From positions 1 through 56,623 of the forward strand of contig NZ_LIQT01000173.1 of NCBI RefSeq assembly GCF_001418415.1: 56,623 nucleotides of DNA. The letters are read 5' to 3'. The notes beneath the pieces are model-generated. The model made no database searches. It had not been told where the DNA came from and saw only the letters and a list, made by a program, of their open reading frames with translations. Shown here piece by piece: positions 33,593 through 42,234 of the stretch. The position numbers and the translations under genes were made by a program. Source of the DNA: Streptomyces hirsutus (GTDB taxonomy: Bacteria > Actinomycetota > Actinomycetes > Streptomycetales > Streptomycetaceae). The first letter of the stretch is position 1. Every line of letters begins with the position of its first letter.

Positions 33593-34723
33593 CTACGGGG
33601 TGCGCACGGGCTCCGGTACGGGTGGCACGTGGGCAGGTACCCGCTCCGGCTGCTGCGGCCCGGGCGTGGCGGGGGCGAACAGCCAGCCGGTGGACGGCCG
33701 GGTCAGCGGACGGACCAGGTGGCGCACCGGCGGGGATCCGAGCACCATCGTCAGCAGAATCGCGCACAGCACCAGGCCGACGATCTCGACCGGGGTGTTC
33801 ACCCGTGATATCCAGCCCAGTTCCCGGACCGGCAAGATGACCAGCGGGTGCAGGAGGTAGATCGTGAACCCGCCGGCGCCCAGCGTGGTGATCAGCGGCA
33901 GCCGTCGCCGGGGCATCAGCCGCAGCAGACAGAGCACCAGGGCCGCGGCCGAGGCCAGTACCAGCAGTCGGATGACCCAGGCCCATTCCAGGCTCAGCGG
34001 GTCGGCGACGGAGTAGGGATGGCGCATGGAAAGCCAGTTGCCCTTGATGTCCCTGTGCCACAGCCACCCCACGGCGCAGGAGGCAAGGATCCCGGCGGCC
34101 GCCACGAACAGGCTCCAGCGGCTGGTGAACCAGGTGTTCAGGAAGCCCTGGCCGATCCGCCAGCCGAGGTAGAACAGCGGGAGGTAGACGAGCGTGCGGC
34201 TCGCCGAGAAGGCCAACCCGAATTCCTCGACGTACCCCACGGCGAGGGCGACGCCCGTGGTGACGAGCAGGGGGTGACGCAGCTGGACCACCAGCGGCAG
34301 GAGCAGCCGCCAGAAGAAGAGGGACATCAGGAACCACAGAGTCCACGGCAGTTGGACGACATGCACGATGAACTCGTTGCCCATCCAGTACTTCTCCAGC
34401 GAGTAGAGCAAGCTGAACGCGAGGGCGGGCAGCACGATGCTCTGCAGCAGGGTGCGCAGGGAACGGGGGCCGAGGGGCCCCGCACTGCTGAACACACCGG
34501 CCAGCATGACGAAGGCGGGCACCCGGAAGGCCCAGGTGGCGATGTGGAAGGAGTGCAGTACTTCTTCTCGCGCCAGGAGGCTGCCGCCGGTGTGCAGAAT
34601 CACGATCAGCGCGGCGGAGAGGAACCGGGCGTTGTCCCACCACGGATTCCTGGCCCGGTCCGCCCCGCCGACGCGGTCGGTGGAGACAGTGGTGGCACGT
34701 CTCGGGAGTGGCTTGTCCATCAT
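33593..34723 (-). CDS. Acyltransferase-3 family membrane protein
   Basis: 376 aa from ATG 34723 (AGGAG 9 bases upstream). About ten helices. The opening RNPWWDNARFLSAALIVILH contains the family's Arg/Asp/His pattern, followed by FHIATWAFRVPAFVMLAGVF. Most like fucose-4-O-acetylase (OafA-type) proteins that acetylate sugars or cell-wall polymers using acyl-CoA. Cytoplasmic C-tail rich in Pro (PATPGPQQPERVPAHVPPVP). The acceptor cannot be predicted. Confidence 0.9.
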   Translation of the reverse strand: MMDKPLPRRATTVSTDRVGGADRARNPWWDNARFLSAALIVILHTGGSLLAREEVLHSFHIATWAFRVPAFVMLAGVFSSAGPLGPRSLRTLLQSIVLPALAFSLLYSLEKYWMGNEFIVHVVQLPWTLWFLMSLFFWRLLLPLVVQLRHPLLVTTGVALAVGYVEEFGLAFSASRTLVYLPLFYLGWRIGQGFLNTWFTSRWSLFVAAAGILASCAVGWLWHRDIKGNWLSMRHPYSVADPLSLEWAWVIRLLVLASAAALVLCLLRLMPRRRLPLITTLGAGGFTIYLLHPLVILPVRELGWISRVNTPVEIVGLVLCAILLTMVLGSPPVRHLVRPLTRPSTGWLFAPATPGPQQPERVPAHVPPVPEPVRTP

Positions 34724-35289
34724 GACGACGGGCTCCTGACAGCGGCTCGACAGCGTAATTGGCCGCCGCACCGGTGCTCGACTTGACGGGGCTGGGCATA
34801 CCGTGACGATCTCCGTGAAGGGCTCGGTTGCCGGCTCGGGTTCCCACGGTGAACTCCGCATGTACACCAGGAGCCCCGGCGTACCTCTCGCCGGCGCCCT
34901 CGCCGCATCGGCTCCCTCGTACCAGGTCGGCCGCAGCGAGGGGCGATGGCGATCTCGGCTTGCTCAAGCCGCTACCTGCGGTTTCTCCGCCGGCAGGGGG
35001 CTCGGAGCGGGCCTGGTCCGCTGATGAATGACGGCCCGCAGCTTCCCGCGTCACTTCCGCGCGGCCTTGCGTTGCGGCCGTGCGGCCTTGCGTTGCGGCC
35101 GTGCGACGCGTCATGGCGTGCTCGGCGAGCCGGGCAGCAAAAGCTCGGCACTCTCACAGCTCCTCGACAGCGGTCGGTGGAACAAGGCTCGGGTTCCAAC
35201 GAGTGAATTCGGTCGTCCGCGAGCAGCGGCCGATGTGACAGCGGGAAGTCCCTTGCACACCCGACAAGCGATGGACAGGAAGCATCCCC
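34724..35289. other. Divergent gap between acyltransferase and GYD genes
   Basis: About 565 bp with no gene. It should hold both promoters. A 21-bp perfect duplication (unit starting GCGGCCTTGCGTTGCGG) lies at 35061-35102. Confidence 0.5.
35061..35102. repeat. 21-bp perfect tandem duplication
   Basis: Two head-to-tail units beginning GCGGCCTTGCGTTGCGGCCG, 190 bp upstream of the GYD gene. Confidence 0.85.
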
Positions 35290-35610
35290 ATGCCGAAGTT
35301 CCTCATCCAGGCCACCTACACGCCCGAGGGCACCAAAGGGCTGCTCAAGGAAGGCGCGAGCGGCCGTCGCGCCGCTGTCGACCAGGTCGTCACCGGCCTC
35401 GGCGGGCAGGTCGAGGCCATGTACTTCGCCTTCGGAGAAGACGACATCGTGCTCATCGTCGACTTCCCCGACCCGGTCTCCATGGCCGCCGTCAGCCTCA
35501 CCGTCAAGGCCGGCGGAGCCCTCCGCACCCGGGCCACCCCTCTCCTCACCCTCGACGAGATCGACGAGGCCACCCGCCGGCAGGTCACCTTCCGCGCCCC
35601 CGGCATGTGA
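35290..35610 (+). CDS. GYD-domain protein (second paralogue)
   Basis: 106 aa: MPKFLIQATYTPEGTKGLLK, GQVEAMYFAFGEDDIVLIVD (GEDD in place of GSYD) and a longer linker before TLDEIDEATRRQVTFRAPGM. Same family as the protein at 29455 but only distantly alike, so not a recent duplicate. Function unknown. Confidence 0.9.
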   Translation: MPKFLIQATYTPEGTKGLLKEGASGRRAAVDQVVTGLGGQVEAMYFAFGEDDIVLIVDFPDPVSMAAVSLTVKAGGALRTRATPLLTLDEIDEATRRQVTFRAPGM

Positions 35611-36217
35611 ACCCCTCGGAGTCCAGGGGAGAGACGCCGAAGGGTCCGTCGGAGCCGGCGGCTGCAGTCCGGGCATGCTGCTGCCACGTCCCGTCGAGGG
35701 TGCCGAGGGCCCGCACGACACCGGGGAGCCGCTGGACTTCATCGGGCAGGTGCCCGTCCCCCGCGGAAGTCGGCGAGCTGCGGCGCATGGCGTACCTCTT
35801 CCTGTCGCACGACGACTGCGAGACCGGCGGGAGCGTCCCGGAGGACGGCGAAGCCGCCCTCCTCATCCAGCTTGGAGGGCGGCTTCCCGCGTTCGCATCC
35901 ATCGGGCCGGCCGGTACGAAAGGCCGGTCGCTGACTTGCGGCCTCGTCGTAAGCCTTCCGGGCAGTTGCCCGGTCCCGCGCCGTGAGCCGCAACCGAGGG
36001 GTCGGGAGCCGAGCCTTGTCGTGCCGGAGACGAGCAGACTCGACCTCTCCTCGGGCACTGACCAGTCGCCCAAGGGCAGCGGCACGTTCGGCAGGGGCCG
36101 GTGCCATCAAGCCGTAAGCCCCCGCCAAACGTTCAGTCCACCCGTGGTCGTCGTCCCGTGGTCATCGCGCTGGCGTCTCCCGGAGACGGCTGTCCCGGGC
36201 CGCCGCGGCCCCACCGG
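35611..36217. other. Gap after the second GYD gene
   Basis: About 600 bp. A minus-strand frame at 35739-36128 (129 codons, MAGAYGLMAPAPAERAAALG...) has some protein-like character but no family motif or clear ribosome binding site; left uncalled. Confidence 0.4.
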
Positions 36218-37285
36218 TCAGCATGTACCGGCCGGTTCGGAGGTCTGGCAGACGTTGTTGATGAACGTGTTGTCCTTCCCCTTGGCGTCGCGGGTGGCCA
36301 GGTCCGCCGGGCTGTTGCCCAGCACGAGGTTGTCGCGGACGACGTTCCGGTCGTTGGAGACGCCGTCCATGCTGCCGAACACGACGATCCCGCCGGAATA
36401 CGGCGAGTCACCCACGTTGTCGTGGACCGCGTTCTGCGTCACCAGTACTTTCTCCGTACCGACGAGGACGATGCCGACCCCTTGGAGGTGGGGCAGGCGC
36501 GCGGCGGCGGGGCAGTATGCGTTGTTCTCGTAGACCGCGTTGCGGCGGACGGTCAGGTCGCCCACCGTGCGCGGCAGCACGACGAAGACACCTGCGCAGT
36601 TCTCGGTGACGACGTTGTGCTCGACGGTGAGGTTCCCGAGCCGACGGGTGGTCATGCCGATCCGGTTGCCCGTCAGGCGGTTGCCGCTGATCACCGTGCC
36701 ACGGGTGTCGAAGGTCTTGCTCTCCGCGTCGGCCTCGAACACGTTGGCGGTGTAGAGCCCGGCGTCGCCGTTGCCGCTTGCGGTGTTGTAGCGGAACGAG
36801 GCGCGGGTGGAGCGATCCTGCGCGATGCCCCACTGGCCGTTGTCCCGGGCGGTCACCCGGCGGACCTCCATCTGGTCGGTGCGCGTGGCCGAGACACCGT
36901 TCTTCTTGAACCCTTCGACGGTCAGCGACTGGATCCGCACCCCGGTGACGGGTTGTTCGTCCGTGCCGGTGACGCAGATGCCGTTCCCCGCCTTGGCGCA
37001 CGCACTTCCTGCTTCCTCTTCCTTTCCGGGCACGATCACGGTCTTCTCGCCCGCGCCCCGGAGGGTCAGCGGCTTGGTGATCGTGACGCTTCCGCGGTAG
37101 GTGCCCCGCGCCAGGATGACGGTGGCTCCGGGTGTGGCCGCGTCGACGGCCTTCTGGAGGGACTGGCCCGGACGGACCACTTGCTCGGGGCTGCTCTGGG
37201 CGGAGGCGGCCGGAGCGAGGGCACCCATGCCGACGACAAGGGGTGCGATGGCGCAACTAAGGCATGTGGCCTGGTATTTCCTCAT
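36218..37285 (-). CDS. Secreted right-handed beta-helix protein
   Basis: 355 aa from ATG 37285. Signal peptide (MRKYQATCLSCAIAPLVVG... ALAPAASAQ). VVRPGQSLQKAVDAATPGAT then VILARGTYRGSVTITKPLTL is the start of a NosD/pectate-lyase-like beta-helix, followed by many short coils with Asn ladders (NGVSATRTD, NTASGNGDAG, GNRLTGNRIGM, HNVVTENCAGV, NNVCQTSEPAG). Usually these are polysaccharide lyases or carbohydrate-binding proteins; the catalytic residues cannot be identified by eye. Confidence 0.88.
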   Translation of the reverse strand: MRKYQATCLSCAIAPLVVGMGALAPAASAQSSPEQVVRPGQSLQKAVDAATPGATVILARGTYRGSVTITKPLTLRGAGEKTVIVPGKEEEAGSACAKAGNGICVTGTDEQPVTGVRIQSLTVEGFKKNGVSATRTDQMEVRRVTARDNGQWGIAQDRSTRASFRYNTASGNGDAGLYTANVFEADAESKTFDTRGTVISGNRLTGNRIGMTTRRLGNLTVEHNVVTENCAGVFVVLPRTVGDLTVRRNAVYENNAYCPAAARLPHLQGVGIVLVGTEKVLVTQNAVHDNVGDSPYSGGIVVFGSMDGVSNDRNVVRDNLVLGNSPADLATRDAKGKDNTFINNVCQTSEPAGTC

Positions 37286-37606
37286 GCTCCCGACGTTATG
37301 GACCACTCCGCAGCCCCGCCACTCTTAGCAACCATATGGATATGGAAAGTCACCTATAGGACTTGTTTCCCGGATCCGCTGTCGGATGCCCGGCCGGGAC
37401 AGGGAAGGGGCAAACGCCTACGTCTTCCACCGCACCGTCGCCGTGCTGTTGCCGTTGCCGTCGCCGTCGCCGTCGCCGCGATCCGGCTCCGGCTCCGGCT
37501 GACATCCGCAGGTGACATCAACAGCACCGGACGCGAATGCCCAAGCCCGGCCTGGTGCGTTCGACCCGACCGTGTGGGGACGTCGCCGGGCCGCGTTCGG
37601 ATCGAA
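37286..37606. other. Gap with simple-sequence tract
   Basis: About 320 bp holding the leftward beta-helix promoter (an AT-rich patch at 37315-37370) and a hexamer tract of CCGTCG/CCGTTG and GGCTCC units at 37437-37500. No arm homologous to the other tRNA-end copies was recognised. Confidence 0.5.
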
Positions 37607-37648
37607 CTCCCCAAACAGGTGTCGCAGGTTCGAATCCCGCCAGGGGCA
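37607..37648 (+). repeat. tRNA-3'-end repeat, copy I (att-like), right end of the array
   Basis: CTCCCCAAACAGGTGTC, T-arm GCAGGTTCGAATCCCGC and acceptor CAGGGGCA. The most diverged copy, with five or more changes; core genes begin soon after. Confidence 0.8.
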
Positions 37649-37671
37649 TGGGGGAGCACCTGGTCGGAGGT

Positions 37672-37695
37672 CCCTCCGTCCCACGGGCGGGAGGG
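37672..37695 (+). terminator. Hairpin after copy I
   Basis: CCCTCCGTCCC / GGGCGGGAGGG with two mismatches. Same family as the hairpin after copy B, including the following TCTTCGTAC. Confidence 0.55.
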
Positions 37696-37851
37696 TCTTC
37701 GTACGCGCGGTACGGGTAACGACCCTGACAGGGGCTCTTCAGTCTGTGGTGTGTCCTGTCACCCGGCGGGGCCGCCGTGGACGCGCGTATGACGAGCCGC
37801 GTCGGGTCCCGGCCTCCCCTCCGGTCCGGTGCCCGGGGGAAGTGTGCGTGG

Positions 37852-38229
37852 TCAAGGGGCGAGGGCCTGGCTCAGGTCGGGGTAGCAGTGGATGAGGTCG
37901 TCGACGCGGACGAGTTGGAGGACCCGCAGCACGGGGGCGGTGGGTGCGGCGAGTCGGATCCAGCCGTCGGCCGCGGTGACGTTCTTGTAGGCGGCGATGA
38001 GGATGTTGATGCCGCTGGAGTCCATGAAGGTGACCCGGCTCAGGTCGACGACCACGCGGGGCCGGTCGGCAGTGAGTGTGTTCAGGGCCTGCTGCAGTTG
38101 TCCGCAGGTGTGGTGGTCGATCTCCCCGGTCGGGTGGATCACGCGGATGCCGTCGGCGGCGGTGGTCGTGACCGACAGTCCGCCGGGCTGCCCGGCTCGT
38201 TCGCTGTCCGGTGCTGGTTCCTCGGCCAT
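37852..38229 (-). CDS. STAS-domain anti-sigma factor antagonist
   Basis: 125 aa. SpoIIAA-like: GIRVIHPTGEIDHHTCGQLQ, then VVVDLSRVTFMDSSGINILI with the phosphorylatable Ser (S71 or S72). Binds anti-sigma kinases of the SpoIIAB/RsbW type. A gene for such an ATP-binding protein starts divergently 165 bp away, so the two probably form a partner-switching pair. Confidence 0.92.
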   Translation of the reverse strand: MAEEPAPDSERAGQPGGLSVTTTAADGIRVIHPTGEIDHHTCGQLQQALNTLTADRPRVVVDLSRVTFMDSSGINILIAAYKNVTAADGWIRLAAPTAPVLRVLQLVRVDDLIHCYPDLSQALAP

Positions 38230-38394
38230 GTCGGTGATACTTGCACATCAGACCTTCCGCCCGAAGTGCTGCCCCGCACGGCTAGGACGATGCTCCGCCG
38301 CTGGGGAAGGGAGCCCGGCGGGGGTGTGCAGGGCGTGTACCAGCGCGAACTCGGGTATGCGCGGGGGTGTGAGCCGGGAAGCGAAGGCGATTGG

Positions 38395-38883
38395 ATGGAA
38401 CCTGTGCCCATGGGCGAGGACGGAGCCACGCCGGACCGGCCCGACCGGCCGGCTTTGCAGACCACAGTGGCTCTGGCAGGGGAGGGTGCGTCCATCGCCC
38501 GGGCCCGCCACCTCGCCGCGGACTTCCTCACCCGGATACAGGCCGAGCACGGCCTGCGCGTCTCGCAGCGCGCCCTGGATCTGACCCAGCTGGTGGTCAG
38601 CGAGCTGGTCACCAACGCGCGCAAGTACGCACCGGGCCCCGTGCTGATGGACCTGCGTATCACAGGGGACGTGGTGGAGGTGGTGGTGTGGGACTCCGAG
38701 CCGGTCCTGCCGACGGCCCGGGCCACCGATGCCGAGCGGGTGGGGCAGCACGGGCTGGAGATCGTCATGGCCGTCGCGCAGAGTCTCGCGGTCCGGCGCG
38801 AGCCCGTCGGCAAACGCGTCACCGCCCGCATCGCCCTGCTCGACGACCCGGCCGGCAGTATCGCCGGGCGGAGCCCCGTGTGA
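38395..38883 (+). CDS. HATPase (RsbW/SpoIIAB-like) ATP-binding protein
   Basis: 162 aa from ATG 38395; ribosome binding site weak. GHKL fold: LTQLVVSELVTNARKYAPGP (N-box with E and N), VEVVVWDSEPVLP (G1-box, D in WDSEP), and RVGQHGLEIVMAVAQ (G2). Typical Streptomyces anti-sigma-like kinase of the small single-domain class. Probable partner of the divergent STAS protein. Confidence 0.9.
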   Translation: MEPVPMGEDGATPDRPDRPALQTTVALAGEGASIARARHLAADFLTRIQAEHGLRVSQRALDLTQLVVSELVTNARKYAPGPVLMDLRITGDVVEVVVWDSEPVLPTARATDAERVGQHGLEIVMAVAQSLAVRREPVGKRVTARIALLDDPAGSIAGRSPV

Positions 38884-39542
38884 CGGTTGCGCGCTGTTCA
38901 GGGAGATCTCCCGGCGCACCCGCATCGACCGGACCGCCGTCGCCGGGCAGGTCGACCCGGACTGCGCGGACGGCGCGGTGGTTCAGGCCGACGTCGCCCG
39001 TCCCCTTCCCGACCCGGAAGTGGGCGACCGCACGTCACACGCTCAACGCCTTGGCGGCCGAAGACGCGCGGCCGACGGGGTTCGACTGCGCGGTACCGCT
39101 GCGCGGAGGGTCGGCCTCCAGGGCCTGCCCCCGTGCGGCTGAACCGCTCCGCAGGGTCCGCCGGGGCCCGCAGCGGCGATGCCGCTCCGGCACGGCGGCC
39201 GAAACGCATCGACCCCGGCTCCGGTACGCCGCTGTCCGCCTTCACCGGTGCGGATCTTCGTCTTCGTGGCCGGAGTAGGGAATTTACGGACCAGCGGGGC
39301 CGGGACACCATTATATCTGTATCCGCGGAGTGAGAGTTTTACGGAACCGTGCGGACAGTTTCCTTGCAGTAACGACCGGAGCGGAATTCTTCCACGCACA
39401 CGGGCCGCCGTAACGTGCTACTGTCGGTCTCAGTTGCAGTTGTGGTTCCCGAATTCCAAGTCCTTCTCAGTCGGCGTTTTCGCCACTGGAAGTGCCTTTT
39501 GGCGCCGGTCTTTTCCGGGCGGGGTGATCATCGCGGCGACGC
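38884..39542. other. Gap upstream of the cold-shock gene
   Basis: About 660 bp. GC-rich with no gene up to 39290, then markedly AT-richer to 39540, as expected for a strong promoter and long 5' leader of a csp gene. Confidence 0.5.
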
Positions 39543-39565
39543 GGCATCCGCACAGTGCGGATGCC
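39543..39565 (+). promoter_or_regulatory. Leader hairpin of the cold-shock gene
   Basis: GGCATCCGCA / TGCGGATGCC perfect 10-bp stem with a 3-base loop, about 15 bp before the GAAGGAG ribosome binding site. Could act as a temperature- or protein-controlled RNA switch. Confidence 0.6.
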
Positions 39566-39593
39566 GATTCACTGCCCCGAAGGAGAAAAAGAC

Positions 39594-39797
39594 ATGGCTA
39601 CTGGCACCGTGAAGTGGTTCAACGCAGAAAAGGGCTTCGGCTTCATCGAGCAGGACGGTGGCGGCGCCGACGTGTTCGCCCACTACTCGAACATCGCTGC
39701 CCAGGGCTTCCGTGAGCTTCAGGAAGGCCAGAAGGTCAGCTTCGACATCGCGCAGGGCCAGAAGGGCCCGACGGCCGAGAACATCGTTCCCGCCTGA
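39594..39797 (+). CDS. Cold-shock protein
   Basis: 67 aa, standard length. RNP-1 and RNP-2 motifs: [11 protein letters not shown] and DVFAHYSNI, after [17 protein letters not shown]. Binds single-stranded RNA and DNA and acts as an RNA chaperone. GAAGGAG sits 8 bases before ATG. A strong terminator follows, so it is mainly transcribed alone; the DEAD-box helicase gene follows. Confidence 0.97.
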   Translation: MATGTVKWFNAEKGFGFIEQDGGGADVFAHYSNIAAQGFRELQEGQKVSFDIAQGQKGPTAENIVPA

Positions 39798-39813
39798 CGT
39801 CGACGCACACTTA

Positions 39814-39853
39814 CAGCTGGGGCCCGCATCCTTCGGGGTGCGGGCCCCAGCTG
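39814..39853 (+). terminator. Strong terminator of the cold-shock gene
   Basis: CAGCTGGGGCCCGCA / TGCGGGCCCCAGCTG stem of about 15 bp, 17 bp after the stop codon. Confidence 0.85.
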
Positions 39854-40069
39854 TATGCACGTTCCGCAGTGGTTTCACCTGCGGGACAACTGCGGAATCC
39901 GCGGGCTTACGCACACGGATTCCCTTTTCGGGGATGTCAGAACCTCCCCTCCCGATCACATCATGGCGCACGATTTATTTCGCGCCCCATTCGGCCGTTC
40001 TTGCAATTCTCCATGCTGCTCACTGCTGCGGGAATTCCTTGATATGTGCCGCATCAAGGAAGGTCCCGC

Positions 40070-41563
40070 ATGAACCGCACACGCACGAACGACCGATTCT
40101 CCCGTACCCGGAACGGCATCGCCGCCCCCGGGAGCAGCGGCAAACGGTTCGGCTCATCGTCCCCGAGCCGCTCCGGCGGACCGGTGCGTTCCAACGGTCC
40201 CAGCCGCCGCCCCGCCGCGCTGCAGGGTGAGTTCGCCCTCCCGAAGACGATCACTCCGGCGCTGCCCGCCGTGGCGAGCTTCGCCGATCTCGACATGCCC
40301 GCGGAGCTGCTGGCCGCGCTCGGCTCGCAGGGCGTGACCGTCCCGTTCCCGATCCAGGCCGCGACGCTGCCGAACTCCCTCGCCGGCCGTGACGTCCTCG
40401 GCCGGGGGCGCACCGGCTCCGGCAAGACCCTCGCCTTCGGGCTGGCCCTGCTGGCCCGTACGGCCGGGCAGCGCGCGGAGCCCGGGCAGCCGCTGGGGCT
40501 GATCCTCGTGCCGACGCGTGAGCTGGCGCAGCAGGTCACCGACGCGCTGACGCCGTACGCCCGCTCCGTGAAGCTGCGCCTGGCCACGGTCGTCGGAGGG
40601 ATGCCGATCGGCAGGCAGTCCGGCGCGCTGCGCCGCGGCGTCGAGATCGTCGTCGCCACCCCCGGCCGCCTCAAGGACCTCATCGAACGCGGCGACTGCC
40701 GGCTGGACCAGGTCCTGGTCACCGTCCTCGACGAAGCGGACCAGATGGCCGACATGGGCTTCATGCCGCAGGTCACCGCCCTGCTCGACCAGGTCCGCCC
40801 TCAGGGTCAGCGCATGCTGTTCTCCGCCACGCTCGACCGCAACGTCGATCTGCTCGTGCGCCGCTACCTGAGCGACCCCGTCGTGCACTCCGTCGACCCG
40901 TCGGCCGGCGCGGTCACGACGATGGAGCACCACGTGCTCCACGTCCACGGTGCCGACAAGAATGCGGCCATCACCGAGATCGCCGCACGCGACGGCCGCG
41001 TGATCATGTTCCTGGACACCAAGCACGCCGTCGACCGCCTCACCGAGCACCTCCTGAACAGCGGGGTGCGGGCCGCGTCCCTGCACGGGGGCAAGTCGCA
41101 GCCGCAGCGCACCCGTACGCTGACGCAGTTCAAGGACGGGCACGTCAGCGTGCTGGTGGCAACCAACGTCGCCGCGCGCGGCATTCACGTCGACAGTCTC
41201 GACCTCGTCGTCAACGTCGACCCTCCGACCGACCACAAGGACTACCTCCACCGCGGCGGCCGCACGGCCCGCGCCGGTGAGTCCGGCAGTGTCGTCACTC
41301 TGGTCACCCCGAACCAGCGCCGCGCCATGACCCGCCTGATGGCAATGGCCGGCATCGTCCCGCAGACCACCCAGGTCCGGGCGGGCGCGGAGGCCTTGCA
41401 GCGCATCACCGGCGCCCAGGCCCCCTCCGGCATCCCGGTCGTCATCACCGCACCGGTGGTCGAACGCCCCAAGCGCGGCACCACCTCACGCGGCCGGCGC
41501 CGCTCCGTTCCGGCGGCCCGGCGCGCGCCCGCACGGCGGTCCGTCTCCGACGCGGCGGCCTAG
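40070..41563 (+). CDS. DEAD-box ATP-dependent RNA helicase
   Basis: 497 aa from ATG 40070 (AAGGAAGG upstream). Motifs in order: Q motif VPFPIQAATL, Walker A GRGRTGSGKT, PTRELAQQ, VATPGR, VLDEADQM (DEAD), FSATLD (SAT), VATNVAARGIHV, HRGGRTARAG. N-terminal 60 residues and C-terminal tail are basic and disordered (RGRRRSVPAARRAPARRSV), suited to RNA binding. With the adjacent csp gene it forms a cold-adaptation locus conserved in Streptomyces. Confidence 0.96.
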   Translation: MNRTRTNDRFSRTRNGIAAPGSSGKRFGSSSPSRSGGPVRSNGPSRRPAALQGEFALPKTITPALPAVASFADLDMPAELLAALGSQGVTVPFPIQAATLPNSLAGRDVLGRGRTGSGKTLAFGLALLARTAGQRAEPGQPLGLILVPTRELAQQVTDALTPYARSVKLRLATVVGGMPIGRQSGALRRGVEIVVATPGRLKDLIERGDCRLDQVLVTVLDEADQMADMGFMPQVTALLDQVRPQGQRMLFSATLDRNVDLLVRRYLSDPVVHSVDPSAGAVTTMEHHVLHVHGADKNAAITEIAARDGRVIMFLDTKHAVDRLTEHLLNSGVRAASLHGGKSQPQRTRTLTQFKDGHVSVLVATNVAARGIHVDSLDLVVNVDPPTDHKDYLHRGGRTARAGESGSVVTLVTPNQRRAMTRLMAMAGIVPQTTQVRAGAEALQRITGAQAPSGIPVVITAPVVERPKRGTTSRGRRRSVPAARRAPARRSVSDAAA

Positions 41564-41642
41564 AACCCTGGATCCGGAACCCGGAACCGCCCCACCACGG
41601 GCGGTCCCCCTTCTTCTCCTCTTCCTTTCCTTGTGAGGCATC

Positions 41643-41969
41643 GTGCGCTGTGTCATCGCCCGTTTTCCGTTCGAGCTCACCAAGGCCGGCGTGCTGGAGT
41701 CGATGAAGGGCGTCAAGCCCGAGCCGGTCACCGGCGACTCCGTGATCATCGGGCGCCGCCACTACCCCGCCAAGCAGGTCGGCCAGGTCATCACCCGCCA
41801 GGACCGCCGTGATTTCAGCGGCGGCGAAGTCCTCAGGGCCATGGCCCAGCTCGGCTTCACCTGTCGCACCGCCCCCCGGGCCGCAGAGACCGCGGAGGCG
41901 GCAGCCGCGAGGATCGTGGACCCGCTCCAGCGGGCTTCCGCGCTGCTCGGCGCCCCCCTGTCCATCTGA
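41643..41969 (+). CDS. SCO5918-family protein
   Basis: 108 aa from GTG 41643 with GAGG upstream. MRCVIARFPFELTKAGVLES, SVIIGRRHYPAKQVGQVITR and FSGGEVLRAMAQLGF are typical of the family, which occurs next to csp/DEAD-box genes in Streptomyces. No activity known. Confidence 0.85.
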   Translation: MRCVIARFPFELTKAGVLESMKGVKPEPVTGDSVIIGRRHYPAKQVGQVITRQDRRDFSGGEVLRAMAQLGFTCRTAPRAAETAEAAAARIVDPLQRASALLGAPLSI

Positions 41970-42234
41970 CCGACGGGGAGGAACCGCGAGCCGGTGCCAG
42001 GACAGCGGTGAGGGCGCAGGGGGCGCCTTGCGAGCCGTGGTCTGCGCGACCAGTACCTCGTGTGCGGATCGGACGGCGGGAGTCGGAGTCGCGACCGCCG
42101 GTCCGAAGATCGACACGACGGCACCGGCCCCGCGTCTCCTCGGGCCGCCGTCCCGGCCGGACTGCGACGCCCGGCCCGACCGGCGGTTGTCGGCTCCGGA
42201 CCCGGCGGGGCTCCCGTCCGATGGAAGGCGCAGG

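Noticed and set aside
35739..36128. 129-codon minus-strand frame after the second GYD gene
   Set aside because: Some protein-like character but no recognisable family, weak initiation signal and decay-like surroundings.
37437..37500. Gene or structured RNA in the CCGTCG/GGCTCC tract
   Set aside because: Simple-sequence repeat; no open frame with initiation signals and no stable pairing.
4056..37648. CRISPR array suggested by nine 34-bp repeats
   Set aside because: Spacing is 0.7-13.5 kb with genes between, the repeats are tRNA sequence, and no cas genes exist.
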